DNA from: an uncultured Clostridia bacterium
Lineage (GTDB): Bacteria > Bacillota > Clostridia > Oscillospirales > Acutalibacteraceae
DNA: 7,604 nucleotides
Direction of reading: 5' to 3'
NCBI GenBank assembly: GCA_947165615.1
Contig: CAMVBD010000053.1
Coordinates: 1-7,604, forward strand
Position numbers and translations under genes: made by a program. The notes below the pieces were generated by a model that saw only the letters and a program-made list of their open reading frames with translations, had not been told where the DNA came from and ran no database searches. Within the stretch, counting starts at the first letter, position 1; each line of letters starts with the position of its first letter. Below, piece by piece: positions 6,184 to 7,604 of this stretch.

Positions 6184-6945
6184 ATGTCTACAAAAGCAAC
6201 GCAAAAAAACCAGACTGCCGTCCTTACAAAAATGACGGTCATTGCCATGCTCTCCGCCGTAGCCGTCGCGCTGCAGTATCTGGAGTTCCCGCTGCCCATG
6301 CTGATCCCGCCTTTTATCAAACTTGATTTTTCCGACATTCCGGAACTCATCGGCGCGTTTATTGTCGGCCCCGGCGGCGGCGTGCTGATCGCGCTGATAA
6401 AGAATCTGATCCACAGCGCCGTGTCGCAGTCCTTCGGCGTCGGCGAACTGTCCAATTTCCTGCTCGGCGCCGCATTCGCGTTTACGGCGGGCATGATCTA
6501 CAAACACCACAAGACCAAAAAGGGCGCCGTGATCGGCTGCATTGCCGGTTCCGTCGTCATGGCGGTCGTCAGTCTCATCACCAACTATCTCATCATCTAT
6601 CCCGTCTATTCCCATGTCAGCGGCAGCAGCAGCCTTGTCGTTACCGTCAGATACATGATCGGGCTGATCCGGGAAAGCGGGGATATTTCCGCAAAAGAAA
6701 CGCTTTCGCGCGTGCATGAGATCATTTATCATTCGGACGGCATGAACCAGATCGTCGGGATGTACAAGACCATTCTGCCGTCGTCCGATACGCTTGAAAA
6801 GAGCCTTTTGATCTTCAACCTCCCGTTTACGCTCGTCAAGGGGATCCTGTGTTCCGCGGTGACTGTTTTTGTCTACAAACCACTGTCGAATCTGATTAAG
6901 GAACTCAACAAAAAAATCACCGCGAACAGCAAAAAAAAGTCATAA
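6184..6945 (+). CDS. ribU: Riboflavin ECF transporter S component RibU
   Basis: A 253-residue integral membrane protein that binds riboflavin and passes it inward with the shared ECF module (EcfT plus two ATPases), which is not encoded in this window. The family block L-P-M-L-I-P-P-F-I-K-L-D-F-S-D-I-P-E-L-I-G-A-F with G-P-G-G-G follows the first helix (residues 37-66). G-E-L-S-N-F-L-L-G-A-A-F (88-99) and F-N-L-P-F-T-L-V-K-G (211-220) are also characteristic. Hydrophobic segments lie at about 13-33, 54-80, 88-105, 113-140 and 207-232. The protein is longer than the usual 190-210 residues; the excess falls mostly at about 145-186, a soluble-looking stretch between the Y-P-V-Y end of one helix and the next conserved region. 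The C-terminus is Lys-rich, fitting a cytoplasmic end. ATG 6184 is chosen because GGAGG (6171-6175) is 8 nt upstream; a TTG at 6169 would overlap that site. It sits directly behind an FMN riboswitch. Confidence 0.95.
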   Translation: MSTKATQKNQTAVLTKMTVIAMLSAVAVALQYLEFPLPMLIPPFIKLDFSDIPELIGAFIVGPGGGVLIALIKNLIHSAVSQSFGVGELSNFLLGAAFAFTAGMIYKHHKTKKGAVIGCIAGSVVMAVVSLITNYLIIYPVYSHVSGSSSLVVTVRYMIGLIRESGDISAKETLSRVHEIIYHSDGMNQIVGMYKTILPSSDTLEKSLLIFNLPFTLVKGILCSAVTVFVYKPLSNLIKELNKKITANSKKKS

Positions 6946-6983
6946 TTGGCCGAAAGAATGTAAAGAATGGACGCCTTTTTCTA

Positions 6984-7012
6984 TTGACAAAATCTTATCA
7001 ATACTATATAAT
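6984..7012 (+). promoter_or_regulatory. Consensus sigma-A promoter of metK
   Basis: TTGACA (6984-6989), a 17-nt spacer and TATAAT (7007-7012) match the full consensus. The transcript should start near 7019, just before the S-box. Such a strong promoter fits a gene controlled after initiation by a riboswitch. Between the ribU stop (6945) and this promoter I see no convincing terminator, so some read-through from ribU is possible. Confidence 0.93.
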
Positions 7013-7029
7013 ATCTACAAATTCATAAT

Positions 7030-7122
7030 CCTTATGAAGAGTGGCGGAGGGAACGGCCCTGTGAAGCCCGGCAACCTGTTTATTCAAGGTGCCAAATCCG
7101 ACGGTTATGCCGACAGATAAGG
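7030..7122 (+). ncRNA. SAM-I (S-box) riboswitch
   Basis: This aptamer binds S-adenosylmethionine. P1 is CCTTAT (7030-7035) / ATAAGG (7117-7122). In order inside it: GAAGAGTGGCGGAGGGAACGG, close to the S-box consensus; CCCTGTGAAGCCCGGCAACC; AAGGTGCCAAATCC; then GACAGATAAGG at the 3' side. It lies between the metK promoter and an intrinsic terminator, the standard off-switch arrangement in Bacillota, in which SAM favours termination. Confidence 0.97.
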
Positions 7123-7132
7123 TCAATTTTCT

Positions 7133-7159
7133 GCCCGCATGCTACGTGCGGGCTTTTTT
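7133..7159 (+). terminator. SAM-controlled attenuator terminator of metK
   Basis: GCCCGCA (7133-7139) pairs with TGCGGGC (7147-7153); one G-T and one G-C pair can extend the stem inward. Six T follow (7154-7159). It lies 10 nt after the S-box and 12 nt before the metK start. A competing antiterminator is visible: ATGCCGACAG (7107-7116, the aptamer's 3' side) can form 8 of 10 pairs with CTGCCCGCAT (7131-7140). Without SAM this could break the terminator stem. The terminator is clear; the antiterminator pairing is my inference. Confidence 0.92.
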
Positions 7160-7171
7160 ATGGAGGAAATC

Positions 7172-7604
<433 letters not shown>

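Noticed and set aside
6946..6983. Terminator after ribU
   Set aside because: A short TTTTT is present (6976-6980), but no stable stem precedes it; the best I could draw is three or four pairs around a long loop.

Overview
The window looks like chromosomal DNA from an anaerobic member of the Clostridia (Bacillota), probably an Oscillospirales/Ruminococcaceae-type gut or rumen organism. This is inferred from several signs. Shine-Dalgarno sites are strong (GGAGG-like). Promoters are textbook sigma-A type with AT-rich spacers in otherwise fairly GC-rich coding DNA. metK lies behind a SAM-I (S-box) riboswitch, and an ECF-type riboflavin transporter (RibU) lies behind an FMN riboswitch. There is also a membrane-anchored parvulin with a Ser-Glu-Glu-rich linker. 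I see no mobile element, CRISPR array, tRNA, rRNA or phage gene.

Layout, left to right. (1) 77-935: a single-gene unit with its own extended -10 promoter, a secreted alpha/beta-hydrolase of lipase type (140-883) and an intrinsic terminator. (2) 965-3072: a promoter and a 660-residue membrane-anchored PrsA/SurA-like peptidyl-prolyl isomerase (1046-3028). It carries an in-frame array of 15-bp repeats (1832-2092), and a hairpin at 3044-3072 serves as terminator for it and for the gene converging from the right. (3) 3094-5947, minus strand: a two-gene operon of a WYL-domain regulator (4841-5887) followed by a cytoplasmic GH35 beta-galactosidase (3094-4848). The two genes overlap by 8 nt, and the regulator has its own promoter. 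(4) 5936-6945: a promoter back-to-back with that of the WYL gene drives an FMN riboswitch (5974-6080) and ribU (6184-6945). (5) 6984-7604: a consensus promoter, SAM-I riboswitch (7030-7122), terminator (7133-7159) and the first 144 codons of metK, which runs off the right edge.

How the parts work together: the two right-hand units are cofactor-feedback circuits, with FMN controlling riboflavin uptake and SAM controlling SAM synthesis. The minus-strand pair looks like a sugar-catabolism enzyme with a local regulator. The two left-hand genes act at or outside the membrane. 

The most informative observation is a readable switching mechanism in the ribU leader. The 5' strand of riboswitch helix P1 (5971-5979) is perfectly complementary over 9 nt to 6149-6157. 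That segment overlaps one (6152-6158) that can instead mask the ribU Shine-Dalgarno. This suggests translational, not transcriptional, FMN control. I did not find a wholly new type of system. The other notable points are the Ser/Glu repeat inserted in a degenerate parvulin domain, the abutting divergent promoters and an extra loop in RibU.
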